DNA of 64,000 nucleotides, taken from Pachyseris speciosa (lineage: Eukaryota > Cnidaria > Anthozoa > Scleractinia > Pachyseridae). Positions 1 to 10,711 of the stretch are shown one piece after another. Below the pieces are notes generated by a model. That model was not told the origin of the DNA. It saw only the letters and a program-made list of their open reading frames with translations, and did no database searches. Each line of letters starts with the position of its first letter. Positions within the stretch are counted from its first letter, which is position 1. The stretch spans positions 1,613,501 to 1,677,500 of the forward strand of contig JAEMWC010000034.1 in NCBI GenBank assembly GCA_016490735.1. The letters run 5' to 3'. A program made the translations under genes and the position numbers.

Positions 1-775
1 TCCCTCTGACATCCTCTACAAACTTTTGAATACCCCACCCCCAAATCCTAGATACTAAAAAATTGTCGAGATTTGCCCAACCCTCGGTCAAAGAATCCCA
101 CCTATATTTTTGTATCTCCCCCACATATCTCCCTAGTTGGCCCGGGAATTAACTCGACGGGGAAGCCGATGACATCTGCATAGTATGTCTATGTGTTGAG
201 ATGTATTTGCACACTTGAAGGACAGCATTCAACTAAAGAGTCGAATCTAGCCACCTTAAACGCTTATCGAATCGGCGTTATATTCCACCATTTCTCTTCT
301 GTCGGAAGTGTTCGCCACACTGATGTGAAGAAGTTTCTTACCAAAGAGAAATTTAAATATGTGCTAAAAAGAGGAAGCAATCCCTAATGATATGAAGGCT
401 CGATTCCAGCGTTAGCGTGATTATATTGGATTAAATTTATACCTGGCTCACGTGTAGGTTCAGCGCCACACCAAATTTATAGCAAAAACCGCCGCGTATA
501 CGAACCTAGATGTTTCCAAGTTAGCCTAAAACGGTTTTTATGTAAACGGCGCTTAGTAATACAAGGATATTAGTCTAAACAGGTTCTTAAATGGGTTCTT
601 ATTTTCTTAAGAATAAAGCGACTCATTCTCGGTAAGTGTCGTATATGATTTATAAAAATTATGCACAAATTATCTTCAAAATGACAGTATAAATTATGTA
701 GTTATGCAAACCCCATATCGAGTTTACAGCTAAGGCTAACAGGTTCCTAAACTACTCATTAACATCTTCTAGCTA
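1..775. other. No recognisable gene
   Basis: I see no credible coding region, RNA gene or clear element here. The sequence is AT-rich and looks like intergenic DNA. The only open frame (193-387) is short and has no recognisable motif. Confidence 0.5.
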
Positions 776-850
776 CGCAAAATGACATGCAAAGGATCTT
801 TGACACTTTAGGCGGCGAAGTAATCGCTCCTCATACGTCCTCTAGACTTA
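776..850 (+). repeat. Dispersed repeat, copy 1 (partner 3445-3520)
   Basis: The stretch around CAAAATGACATGCAAAGGAT resembles 3445-3520 in the same orientation (CAAAATGGCATGTAAAGGGT), and both continue through a related AATCRCTCyTCATrC block. The copies are diverged, so this is an old dispersed repeat. Its borders are not resolved. Confidence 0.45.
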
Positions 851-919
851 AGCGAGTTTATCTCATGTCTTTTTAGTGTTTCGTACTTTTCAAATGTTTT
901 CCTCGGTCAGTGGTGATGA

Positions 920-923
<4 letters not shown>

Positions 924-990
<67 letters not shown>

Positions 991-1254
991 TTTATTAGTT
1001 ATATAGCGCCATTTACAAATACCGATCAATGGCACTTTACAATTTTTAAATCAAATCAACTCCAAATAAATCAAATCAAATCAAAAGTTGGTTTTTGGGG
1101 AGAGGGGAAAACCGGAGTACCCGGAGAAGAACCTGTCGGAGCAAAGTAGAGAACCAACAAACTCAGCCCAATTATGACGCCGAGTCCGGGAATCGAACCC
1201 GGGACACATTGGTGGAAGGTGGGCGCTATCACCACTACGCCAACCCTGCTCCCC
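924..1254 (-). mobile_element. tRNA-derived SINE, minus strand, with (ATT)n tail
   Basis: Read on the minus strand, the element starts with a tRNA-like head carrying an A box (TGGCGTAGTGG) and a perfect B box (GGTTCGATTCC). A conserved body follows, containing the motif TCCGGGTACTCCGGTTTTCC, and it ends in an (ATT)n tract written as (TAA)n at 924-988 on the plus strand. The same head and body recur at 61000-61281 and, partly, at 12265-12510. Such SINEs are transcribed by RNA polymerase III and moved by LINE machinery. The ORFs at 1071-1310 are translations of this SINE and are not genes. Confidence 0.85.
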
Positions 1255-1341
1255 ATTAACACGGTGTCCCGGAAAAAAAAAAAACATCTCGATGCATCAG
1301 TGAGATTCATTTTTCAATCGGGCAAATAATACTCAAGAAGT

Positions 1342-1476
1342 ATGGTGTGGTGTGGTGTGGTGTGGTGTGGTGTGGTGTGGTGTGGCGTGGTGTGGTGTGG
1401 TGTGGTTTGGTATGGTATGGTATGGTATGGTATGGTATGGTATGGTATGGTATGGTATGGTATAGTATAGTATAAT
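1342..1476. repeat. Pentanucleotide microsatellite (TGTGG)n then (TATGG)n
   Basis: About fifteen TGTGG units pass into about thirteen TATGG units and end in a few TATAG units. The change from one pentamer to another inside a single array suggests local spread of point variants by slippage. Confidence 0.95.
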
Positions 1477-1706
1477 CAAGTTGCTGGTTCCATACGTGAC
1501 TCTAATCATGGATTCTTCACTAGTCGATCTTGCTTGACACAGCGCTACTGTTGGTACGTCATGATTGGTTCAAAGTTTTGGACAATCAGTGGGCAAGTTG
1601 ATGTCGTGTTTATTGACTTTGCCCAGGTCATAAACCCATTAAACTGCTATTAATGATGGAATGACGACAAGTCTTCCTCGACCAGTCGTTAAGATCGACG
1701 TGAACT

Positions 1707-2653
1707 TTAAAAGCAGAAGAGTAGGTTTTTGAAAGTGTCTCGAAATTCTTTGTTCATGACAGTGTAAATCATTGGGTTAATGGATGAACTGGCTCCCACT
1801 GTAAAAGTGGTCAAAATGTAAACTGTTCTTGGTGCGTCAAGTTTGGGGGTCAAACAAATCAATGAGTTCCAGGATATACAAAGGTAACCAGCACAGCTCA
1901 AATCCCACTAGTGTGGCGAAAATCATCTTTGTGACGCGTAAATCGCGCGCAAAACTGAGCAACGCGATGTCGTTGTTCTCACCCGGCACGACAGAACTCG
2001 CTAAGTGAGCACTGTGTAAGCGAATTGTTCTGAAGACATTAAAATAACAAAAGAACATGGCGCAAGACGGAATGACAATAAAAATTGTGTACACACAGTG
2101 GAGATAGATACGCGGGCCTCGCAAACGGGAATCTGGGTAGCAAATGGTTCTGTTTGAGTTGAAATTGAACCGATTTCCGCTGAGTAAGTATACTGGAAGA
2201 AGAACAATGGCCATAAGCCATGAAGTGATAATCATCAAAAAAAACTGTCCTTTTCTTGAAGATTTTCTTGTACAAGGCATCCGACCTTGCCATCTTGAAA
2301 TATCGATTGACCGATATCAGCATCAAGGTTTGTAAAGATGCTAGTCCTACAATGTACATGCAAACGCCATGAATTGACAAACGATGTCGCCGAACGGCCA
2401 TCGCCCAGTGACAATAGCGCCAAATGTTAACGGCTCTACCAGTAGTACCATAAGGATGTCAGAGACCGCAAGAGATACGATAAAATAGTTGTTGAGACTG
2501 CGATGAAGCAATGGGTTTTTGTAGAAAGTGAGGCAAACAAGCACATTTCCAACCAAAGCTGTCAAAAGCAAGGAACGAGAAAAACACGCACTCAATGATG
2601 ATTGTGCTTAGATTTCTGTCTGCCAAGGTACTGTGATTGTTAGCCGAAGTCAT
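1707..2653 (-). pseudogene. Rhodopsin-class GPCR, frame broken four times
   Basis: Minus-strand open segments in three frames together give one complete class A GPCR. It has an N-terminus with N-glycosylation sites (start near 2653), TM1 with GNVLV, TM2 with SLAVSDIL, TM3 ending in VNRYF in place of DRY, TM6 with CWLP and TM7 with NPMIY. The cysteines expected at the top of TM3 (DIVCQF) and in extracellular loop 2 (RTICYP) are both present. Frames change near 2563 (T4), 2357 (T3), 2237-2244 (A8 on the plus strand) and 1848 (C5). Changing each run by one base restores the next expected motif, and I see no in-frame stop beyond those the shifts cause. It is either a young pseudogene or an intact gene with homopolymer sequencing errors. 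The ligand cannot be told. Confidence 0.85.
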
Positions 2654-3444
2654 CTTAACCAATTCTGTTTTGTTTGTAATACACTCTCGATCTCCTCTGA
2701 GCCTTAGATTAGCGTGAAAATTGAGTGGGTAGTGGGGCCAACTCTGCTTATTACAGTTTGATAAGGCAGCCCGCATACAGCTGCCGACTCATGCATTTTC
2801 ATTGGAAGACGAGTATGTCATTATTGCCGTTGTATTTGCATTTTAAGCTAAATTATTATTTCATAAATGAGGTGAATAAGAAAGGGTTAGGGTGTCGTGA
2901 CGATAATAAGGATTCAGTATCCCAAGCTATCCCACAAGCTTGTCAAAAATACCAACAGATCGGCGAGTGGTACACTGCTTCTGTATTGTAATAATGAAAA
3001 TTTGTATGTATATTGCATACGTGTTAAATAATAAGAACCGTCAAATAGGCCATAGGCCACTCAAAGATAATTCACCGAATTGAAAAACAATGAACAATTT
3101 TCCTCTTCTCTCAAATCCTATTTAGTATTGGTATAATATATAAAAAGGCCTTGAACTTTATTTTGGTAGGTGCAACTTAAAGAGAGTTGATCACTTTCAA
3201 ACAATTTTTATCAAGCCTCTACACAAACGATAGCAATTTGCATTTGTATATGCAGCGCCCAAGTCGTTAAAAAAACTTATATCCGAGGACTAACGTTTCA
3301 AAATTTCCCGGAAGAGCATGACCCCGGACCCCTCCCAAATATCCCTGCATTCGGCGGTCGTTTATTCGAACACCCTTTCTATAAATCCTAGATCCGCCCC
3401 TGCAGTAGTGTCGCCATAATTGAAACGACATATGTCAATAGCAT
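2654..3444. other. Intergenic, nothing recognised
   Basis: This is the upstream side of the minus-strand GPCR. I see no supported exon, no clear promoter element and no defined repeat. The ORF at 2725-2991 has no recognisable motif. Confidence 0.45.
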
Positions 3445-3520
3445 GGTGCAAAATGGCATGTAAAGGGTCATTAACATTTGGAGCGCGGCAAAATAATCAC
3501 TCTTCATGCCTCCTGTAGTA
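3445..3520 (+). repeat. Dispersed repeat, copy 2 (partner 776-850)
   Basis: This is a diverged direct copy of the sequence at 776-850, with matching blocks and scattered substitutions. The borders are unclear. Confidence 0.45.
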
Positions 3521-3769
3521 TTGAATTTTTGGCCATGTAAAGGCTAGCGAAGCAAAGACAGGCCGATCTAAGGCTATGAACAACTAGTTCACTCTTTACC
3601 ATCCCGCTCGCTTTTGATCGCGTTTTCCCCGCCTTGTTTGGACCATTCGGTGTACCAGTGAGTCACGTCTCTTCTCTGTGGAAACCGACATTTGGAGTGG
3701 AAAACACCGTCTGTTGTTTTATTAACAACATTTCAAAGAAAGAAGCAAATTTATTTTTATTAATTTCTG

Positions 3770-3771
<2 letters not shown>

Positions 3772-3822
<51 letters not shown>
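3772..3822. repeat. (ATT)n microsatellite
   Basis: A nearly uninterrupted run of about seventeen ATT triplets. The isoleucine-rich ORF across it (3634-3927) is a by-product. Confidence 0.95.
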
Positions 3823-3884
3823 TTATTTCATCTTTGTTATTCGACTGTTTCAGTTACGTACGTGCGTACAGGTAGCTACGCCCC

Positions 3885-4070
3885 AGGCCGGATTATCAGC
3901 TTGAGATTTCAATCGCGTGATAGCTGATGAGGGTGCAGTCCGAATCAGCTATCACGCATAGAAATCGAGAGCGAATAATGTAATTTTTTAAACATAAATC
4001 TACTATATATCACAGAATAGTTGCGAGTAGCGTAGCCACTAGGAGAATGGCATTCGTGATACATCGCTAG
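3885..4070 (+). mobile_element. Dispersed MITE-like repeat (also at 21384 and 44757)
   Basis: The block ATAGAAATCGAGAGCGAATA is shared with 21419-21438, and on the opposite strand in diverged form near 44790-44815. After it come shared motifs for 'atctacta', 'gcgtagcca' and 'attcgtgata'. The upstream part (about 3890-3958) forms a small inverted repeat around TAGCTGAT/ATCAGCTA. It is a non-coding dispersed element. Confidence 0.6.
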
Positions 4071-5329
4071 TAAAGACACCTTCTGTAGCTAGCCCGCTGA
4101 CTGTTTTCTCGTCAGGCAAAGGCTCATCAGATTACAATGATTCATTTCGTGGATATAAAATTCTTGAATTATTTAACTCTTAACTCTTTTCGTTGATAAA
4201 TTTTTCGTCTTGACTTTAGTGGTAACTTCGTCAAAGGTAGGTGGTACCAACTATTTTAAGACTATGGGAAAAGCATTTCAACGAGACTATGGGTGTTTAT
4301 ATGAAAGCGGTGGCAATAATACGTTTTCCCTAGCTTGGCGTTGTTTGTTTTGTTAGGGGAGATATCTGTGGGATATCTACTAATTTTCAGATAGTGAATC
4401 TGACGACACCAATGAAATATTGGTTTTAAGCTAAACTTTGCAATCAGTGTCGATAATTGATATATAGTTTCTTCAGGGAAAATAATACACCGGAAAGAAC
4501 AACTGCAATTTGGAGTTTTAGTACCGTTTGAATGTCTGTAATATTGTTCACGAACTTTCTCCAGTGTTATGCTAAACACATTGACATATTTGGCGTCATT
4601 ACGCCAAACGGAAAACACGGCGCAAAGATTTCCTGCTTCTATATTCTCTACATTTTGCCGCCTCAACGTCATTTAAAAGTCTTGTTATTTTTTTTGTTTT
4701 TCTTTGCGCAATTCTAACAGAAGTACTTACTTATGCATATGTATGTATAAGCCTAGTACTGTGTTATTTCCAAGAAAGCATTTCAAATTTGAACTCGCTA
4801 ACTGCCTCTTTAGGAAAAATGTCCAAATAGATAAATAAAAATTTGAAACCTGAGAAAATACTTTGAAAGGAGCACAAATTTATCGGAAGAACGCCATTGA
4901 TACGGGAAGCATTGCTATCATGTCACTATCATTATATTCTGTTGTGAGTCCATCTTTTTCCTGTTTATAAGAGGGATGAAATGGGATTTTAACCAATTCA
5001 ACATTTTACGATTACAAAGTAATATACTTGATCTTTGCAATGGTAAGTGATAACTTGATTTTACTCAATACAAATTTTTATTTCTCTACTCTTTTCTATC
5101 TTTATTGCTACAAATGTTTTCTTCTCTTTTCTGTTTTACATAGATTGAGTAACTTTTTGTACTAACATTAATCAGGAGTTAAGACAAGATCGACTTAATC
5201 CATTCTAGTAAAGCGATATTTAAAAGTAAAGTCATTGAATTTTCATGTGTTTCACGTGGTACATATACATAAAAACATAAACAAATTCTTTTATATTTAG
5301 ACCAAACGGAAAGACAGCTAGCCCTAACT
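4071..5329. other. Intergenic, one long unsupported ORF
   Basis: No element or gene is recognised. A 136-codon minus-strand ORF (4262-4672) begins with ATG, but its translation shows no domain or repeated composition and it has no neighbour to support it. I treat it as chance. Confidence 0.4.
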
Positions 5330-5460
5330 GAAGCAGGAAAATTTTGGTTTATGAACGGAGTTGATAATGTAAACTGCCCACCGTACAGGGATTCAAATAG
5401 CTGGCGGCGTTTCGAGAGTTAGCCCTTCGTTAGAGCGAATCGATTTTCGTGCTTCACTCC

Positions 5461-5493
<33 letters not shown>

Positions 5494-5512
5494 TTAATCC
5501 CCAGTATTCTTT
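5330..5512 (-). mobile_element. Penelope-like element end fragment with decayed ribozyme
   Basis: This stretch matches the ends of the Penelope-like element at 31132-33337. Shared blocks are GAGTTGATAATGTAAA, the pyrimidine-rich CACTCCCCCACCGACGCAGC and CACCACAGTTTCTTTAG. It also covers the hammerhead-like region (about 5393-5442, minus strand). Compared with the intact copies, the core GACGA is changed to AACGA and the GAAACGTC part is altered, so the ribozyme fold is probably lost. It is an old solo end with no coding sequence beside it. Confidence 0.75.
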
Positions 5513-5734
5513 AGCTCTAATTGAAGTTTGTCTTTCGCCCGTAATATGACATCGTTATCGCATTAATTGTCATGCTAATGAGAATGTATAAACACTTGGT
5601 AATTTTCTGCAGATAATGAATTTTGTGGAACGCTGTATCTTACGTCATCTTAATTCATCACGAATAAAAAGCTATCAACAATAAAGTTTTCGTTACCCAG
5701 GTAGTTCGACAGCAAGTTTATGATCACAATTTAT

Positions 5735-5885
5735 AGAGGGTATGCAATCAGTCTCCAAAGATGCGAATGACAATGGGTTAGCGGCCATATTGGTAGACAA
5801 TAACAAAAGAAGCTAATGAGCAATCTTTTGTTCAGGGTACACCAACATGACGGTGATGACGTAACGTGCATAAGCCCTATTTAAG
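5735..5885. mobile_element. MITE copy (related to 38517-38667)
   Basis: The interior 'acaaaagaagctaatgag' and the end 'ggtgatgacgtaacgtgca' match the reverse complement of the element at 38517-38667. It is non-coding and about 150 bp long. Confidence 0.6.
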
Positions 5886-6179
5886 CTATATACACAAGTT
5901 TCTATGGTTTACAGGCTGATAAACCACACATCACATATTTGAGCCGCGAATTAAAGACTGAATATTAAAGTGAGAGATCATAGCAGTTGTGAACACTACC
6001 TAAGCAGTAGTGGTTATTCACATATTCAAATAAAAACGAAACAAAAGGCGAAATACATATTGGCAAATATTTCCCAACTGTATATGATGAGCCTGGAGCG
6101 AATAATTATTTTAGTAGAATTCCTCGTATGATAATTAAAAACAAACAAAGAAACTATCGAAAAATGTCATTTTTTTTAA

Positions 6180-7135
6180 AGTTTCGCCTGTTAATGAACG
6201 TCGCATTTTACATGCGCCGAATCTAATACTAATTTAAATCGACTTGAATTTAAACGTCGCATTCAATTGTGCCGAATTTAACTGCCGAGTGCGAGTGACA
6301 GCTTCATTCCCAGACACTGATATTCGTTTCACTTTCCTGATCAAATTCTCGTTCATTGACTTCGTTCTCCATCTTCTCCGGAAAGCAAGCTTCGCAACGA
6401 CCTACACTTCGTCCTGCCTTCCAACCCGGTGTTTCCTCGTTTTCTTCAAAAACAGAGCAACTTATAGAAAAAAAAATTCCGCATGTCAAACATGTATACT
6501 TTTATGGAGAGAACTGAGAAGCACCAGGGGCACCCAACGAGCTAAATCAACCAAAAGCTGTAGTAAGCCATTTTTAAGTACCTTATGGTGTTTTCATAAG
6601 CTAGAAGAAGTTCATCTGTTCGGCTTCCTTAGCTGAAATTTTAAATGTCCGAAAATGTTAGGGAACAAAATCTTCCTTTGAGAAAATGCAAGCTGAAATG
6701 ACCTTTCCACGAACTCTCTAGGGAACTACTTCCTTTCCGAAAATGCTAGCTGACGTTTTTGACTGCCAAAAACAGCACTTTCGACCTTTCCGAAAACCTC
6801 AGGAGCTATGATCAGTCCCAATTGCAAATCTTTTAGGCCACGTCAGTTTTAGTTACGAAAATCCGAGTGCACTCTTTAATCGACGCCGAAAGCGCAAGGC
6901 GAATTACCCTCCACCGAACAGATATCTACCGAAACTTGTCGTTGGGTTCCCCTGAAGCACGAACCACACATACTATCTTCGACAACCGCCATATTGTTTT
7001 CTTACTCCCATGATTACTTCCCGCCAGTTTTCTTTGCGCATGTCATGTAGCATAAAACTGTGGTGTTATGGGTAAAATATAATTAAACATAATTTATGAA
7101 TTAGATTCGGCACGTATAAAATGCGGCGTTTAAAT
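6180..7135. mobile_element. Inverted-repeat element of about 0.95 kb
   Basis: The left end (GTCGCATTTTACATGCGCCGAATCTAA, near 6190-6227) is matched in inverted form by the right end (TTAGATTCGGCACGTATAAAATGCGGCG, near 7100-7131). The same terminal sequence forms the palindrome at 9519-9593. The interior ORF (6244-6636) has no recognisable transposase motif, so I call the element non-autonomous. Confidence 0.65.
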
Positions 7136-7297
7136 CAACTGTCGAACTTCAGTCGCATATTCGACTAGATCAGTCGAATATTCGACTGAACTCGCATTTA
7201 ATAGCGGAGCTCCGGCGGCTCGAAGGGCCACCAAGCGGAGCACCATTGTTAAGAAAATATGGTAGCCCATCTATTCGAGAAAATTTGGTTTTGGCCA

Positions 7298-7690
7298 CCG
7301 TACGTACGTCGTACGTGCGTCGTACGTACGCCCGTACGTCCGCCCTTCCATGTACGCGATATGAAATGTCCCATTAATTGTGTGTTGTAAGCCGCGTTTT
7401 GTGTACATCTTTTGATATTGGACGTCAAAGTTATCGCTAATTGACACCTGTCAAAACAAGGTATCCGCGGGCTCAAGTTAAGACCATATCGAGGTCAGCA
7501 TTTTTTGAAGTTGACCGCTGACCAGGCACTGGTTTTCGATTGCATCGCAGGCTCAAGCCAGGTGTAGGACATCCAAACCAAAACGAGGCTTAGTTTTTCG
7601 CGCGCTTTCTGCGGCTCGAGATTTCACATTCAGTTGGTTTCGTCATTTTGAGCACAAAAACTTCATCTTCTTCGAATGCATAAGAATCAG
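7298..7690 (+). repeat. CGTACG-rich tract plus dispersed repeat (partner 36507-36850)
   Basis: A run of CGTACG and CGTGCG permutations (7298-7345) is followed by a block including 'gcgggctcaagttaagacc' and 'tgcatcgcaggctcaagcca'. That block reappears in reverse orientation at 36600-36850. In the other copy the adjacent simple repeat is (TATG)n. This looks like a dispersed element with a variable microsatellite at one end. Confidence 0.7.
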
Positions 7691-8180
7691 GAACTACTTA
7701 AAAGATACTCCGGAAGGTGAATTTTCAACTGATAAAATGGAAGAGCAAAACAATTTTGTCAGGAAATTGTTAAATTTTGGATCCACTTGTGTCGACCGGA
7801 TAGTGTGGTTGAAAAACAAAATGATTTAACGCTTCAAGGGCTTGTTCACTTTACCGCGGCATCTTGAAGCTCACCACGAAAGTTCACTTAACAATTCACT
7901 GAAATTAATGGGAGGAACGAGTAGCTCTAACTTGGTGGAAGAAGTTCTTTCTTTGGACAAACCGTTTGCTATTTTTGTAGATGCGTGTTTTTACTTTAGT
8001 GGATTCGTAGAAAGCCCGACAACACAGGTAACTTAAATTGAAGCTTAGCGTTTGAGGTTTAATCGTTGTTACTTTTGTTCAGGAATGAAACTTGTATTTT
8101 TGTCTCGACTGGATATAAATAACAACCTACTCGTTTTGGACACAAAGAAGTAGCTAGTCGAATTGTTTGTTTGCTTTTTA

Positions 8181-8720
8181 GATAGATGGATAGTTTATTT
8201 ATATAAAACGTCGCAGCCAATAGGCTGAATTATGTCCTATAATATTTACAATAATAATAAACTTTAATAATAATAACAATAATAATTACAATTGAAAACT
8301 TAGCACTAGTTAAAATTCACAAAAGTCCTAGGCTTTAAAACTATTTACAAGATGGCATTGTGCATTAAAAAAGGTGTTCTTAGCCCTCTTTGTGTTAAAT
8401 TTGATGTTAAAAGTTCTTGGGTTTCTTAGTGAGTACGTAGTGCTGAACTGAGGTGGTAATAGATAATGCAGGCGATGGTTTTTGTCTTCGAAAATATTGT
8501 CGAAAAGAGACTTACAGAGGTCTTGATGATCCAGCTAACCTACTTAGGCCTGCCTGCACTAACGCCTCATTATAACTCACGTATGGATAGATAATTGATA
8601 ACGCTCTTTTTTGAACCCGTTCGAGATCGTTAATTAAGTAAAGTGGAAGGAACGAATAAAAGACTTGGACGGCATAGTCACACACTGACCTAACACAGCT
8701 CGTATAAATGATCTGAATAT
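8181..8720 (-). pseudogene. LINE reverse transcriptase C-terminal fragment
   Basis: Read on the minus strand, 8715-8520 encodes a run including YTSCVRSVCDYA, LERVQKRALSIIYPY and NEALVQAGLSRL. This is the conserved region after the RT domain of CR1/Jockey-type non-LTR retrotransposons. After a single-base frame change it continues with LCKSLFDNIFEDKNHRLHYLLPP. The copy ends near a GATAGATGGATAG stretch, probably the 3' tail. It is 5'-truncated, frameshifted and dead. Confidence 0.8.
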
Positions 8721-9022
8721 CAGAAACGCCTCCTTGTGGAAGTACGTTGGTGATACGACTGTATCAGAAACCATTCCCAAGGGGGCAATAAGTTACGCGC
8801 AGCTGGTAGTAGATGAGGTAGTGGAATGGTCAAGGTTAAATCGATTTCAGCGAACGAGTGTTTTCCACCGCTTGGCTGACGGTACATGTTTTTCGACGTC
8901 AGTGTCTCTATAGTGATAAGAACTGAAAGAAACGTTTGCCCTTGTGTTATTAACACGTAATCGCAATGAGTCCTCGTAAAGTATCTCGCATGTTTTGCGC
9001 CATGAGGGCAATTTCAGCAAAT

Positions 9023-9062
<40 letters not shown>

Positions 9063-9160
9063 GCCCCATGCGATTACCTATCCAAACTAGCTATCAGGAT
9101 TGTTTTCCTTTTTCTCTTTGCTACGACATTTATCTTATGTCGACATTTAGCTTATGTTTG

Positions 9161-9470
9161 TTAAGTCTCGGCTAAAAGATCAAATATTTTCATCCAACAT
9201 CGTATTTGTCACACATAACGTTTAGTGGCTAAACGCATAACAATGTTTGACCAAACAGCGGACCAAGCGAGTCCAAAACATGATTTTTTGCATATTATCG
9301 CTGAAATTTTGGACGTTATGTGGTTTATTTGGTTGCTTTTTACCGTTTATGTACGATTTGTTTGTTGGGGTGGCTAAACGATCAAACATTTGTTCGTAAT
9401 GCGAAATTTTGGATGAACATGAACATGGAAAGCCACTTAATGCACTATATTGTGAGAGGTGGCTTTTAGG
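9161..9470. mobile_element. MITE, one-ended copy (family of 56502-56853)
   Basis: The sequence follows the same order as the complete copy at 56502-56853, with shared GTTTGACCAAACA, AGCGAGTCCA, TTATCGCTGAAATTT and GGGGTGGCTAAA. It keeps the left terminal repeat (CGGCTAAAAGATCAAA) but not the right one. It is non-coding. Confidence 0.75.
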
Positions 9471-9518
9471 CTTGGCTTGGCTTAATCCATATATTACAAA
9501 TCTGCCGAATTTAATTGA

Positions 9519-9593
9519 TTTAAACGTCGCACTAGTTTTACATGCACTTAATTCGGCAATTAGATTTGGTGCATGTAAAATGCGACGTTTAAA
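9519..9593. mobile_element. Palindromic element, ends shared with 6180-7135
   Basis: The arms TTTAAACGTCGCA...TTTTACATGCAC and GTGCATGTAAAATGCGACGTTTAAA face each other across a short centre, so the whole 75 bp can fold. The same terminal sequence borders the larger element at 6180-7135. It is probably a minimal deletion derivative. Confidence 0.7.
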
Positions 9594-10711
9594 CCGGGCC
9601 TAAGGTTTATTTATTTTTTTTATTTTTCGGGGGGGGGGGGGGGGGGGGGGCTACTTCCTCTAGAGACGTTTAAATGTGAAAGAGGATATATACGAAATTT
9701 TTATAGGAGATTGTAATGTTTAATAGTAATAATTTGTTAAATAGGAACGATTTTATATTCTTTTTCGCTTTTTTCTTTTCTGCTTCCTTCTTTAAAGAAA
9801 AAATCTAATTGTAATATTATTATAAATTAATCAGCATTATTGAGATGTAAATAAGAATTATTTTATTGTTATTAATAGAGTTGTATTGTTATTTATTTAA
9901 AAAGCTATTAATGAATCGTTTTATTAATAAATCGTTACTATTATTATTATTATTATTATTATAATGTAATGAAAACCTTATTTAGGAATATCAATAACAA
10001 CACCATTTACAAAGATAAATACTGGTAAAAAATGCAAAGGCTAAAAATTTCATTAATTATAATAATTGTTATTATTATTACTACTACAGGACTCCTGTAC
10101 TACTACCTTTACCATTATGATAATAACAACAACGTTTTACAAAGATGGAATTTTTTTTTCCCGTAGAAACATAAGACGCAATCTCGACCAGTAAGAGTGA
10201 AATAATGTCTATAGTCACCTGCGTAATTATTTAGCAAATCAATAGAATCCAGTTGGTAGTGTGTGTGTGGTGAGAACAAAGAAATACGCGACTGATGTTT
10301 TCCACGTTTTCACGTCCTCCGTTCGTTTTCAGCATACACACGCATTGACAAATGGACAAATGGCGTCATTCGTGCGTCTTACTTGAATGGCAAACTCCTC
10401 TATATCAATCGAAACCCGAGGATTACAACGTCCATTGTGTAAACTAATATAAATTACTTCTGTGAGTAAAAATCGATTTAAGATAACGTTGAAGGTCTTT
10501 TTCCTTTCATTTAAAGAGAAAAACAGGCACTATTCAAACGCTTAGCGCTATTGCAATTTAGAATACGAATTTTCGCGTCTTCAAGCTAAGGCTATAACAT
10601 CACATTTTTAAATTGCAATTGCCGTCCCATTTATCTAATTTTGTTCGTGACTCTTTCAGGATTACAAGTGAGCTACAAGAAACAGCATAAGGAATCATCT
10701 CATTGTTGCAG
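9594..10711. other. AT-rich upstream region of the intact GPCR, with poly-G tract
   Basis: A G run of about 21 (9630-9650), short TTA repeats (9938-9962) and otherwise AT-rich sequence. No exon is certain. The bases just before the GPCR start (ttgttgcag) fit a splice acceptor, so an untranslated first exon may lie here, but I cannot place it. Confidence 0.5.

Noticed and set aside
1071..1310. Overlapping minus-strand ORFs of 79 and 68 codons
   Set aside because: They lie entirely in the SINE, and the same peptides arise from its copies elsewhere.
4262..4672. 136-codon minus-strand ORF
   Set aside because: No domain, no composition bias typical of coding, no splice context and no second copy. 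Likely chance in AT-rich DNA.
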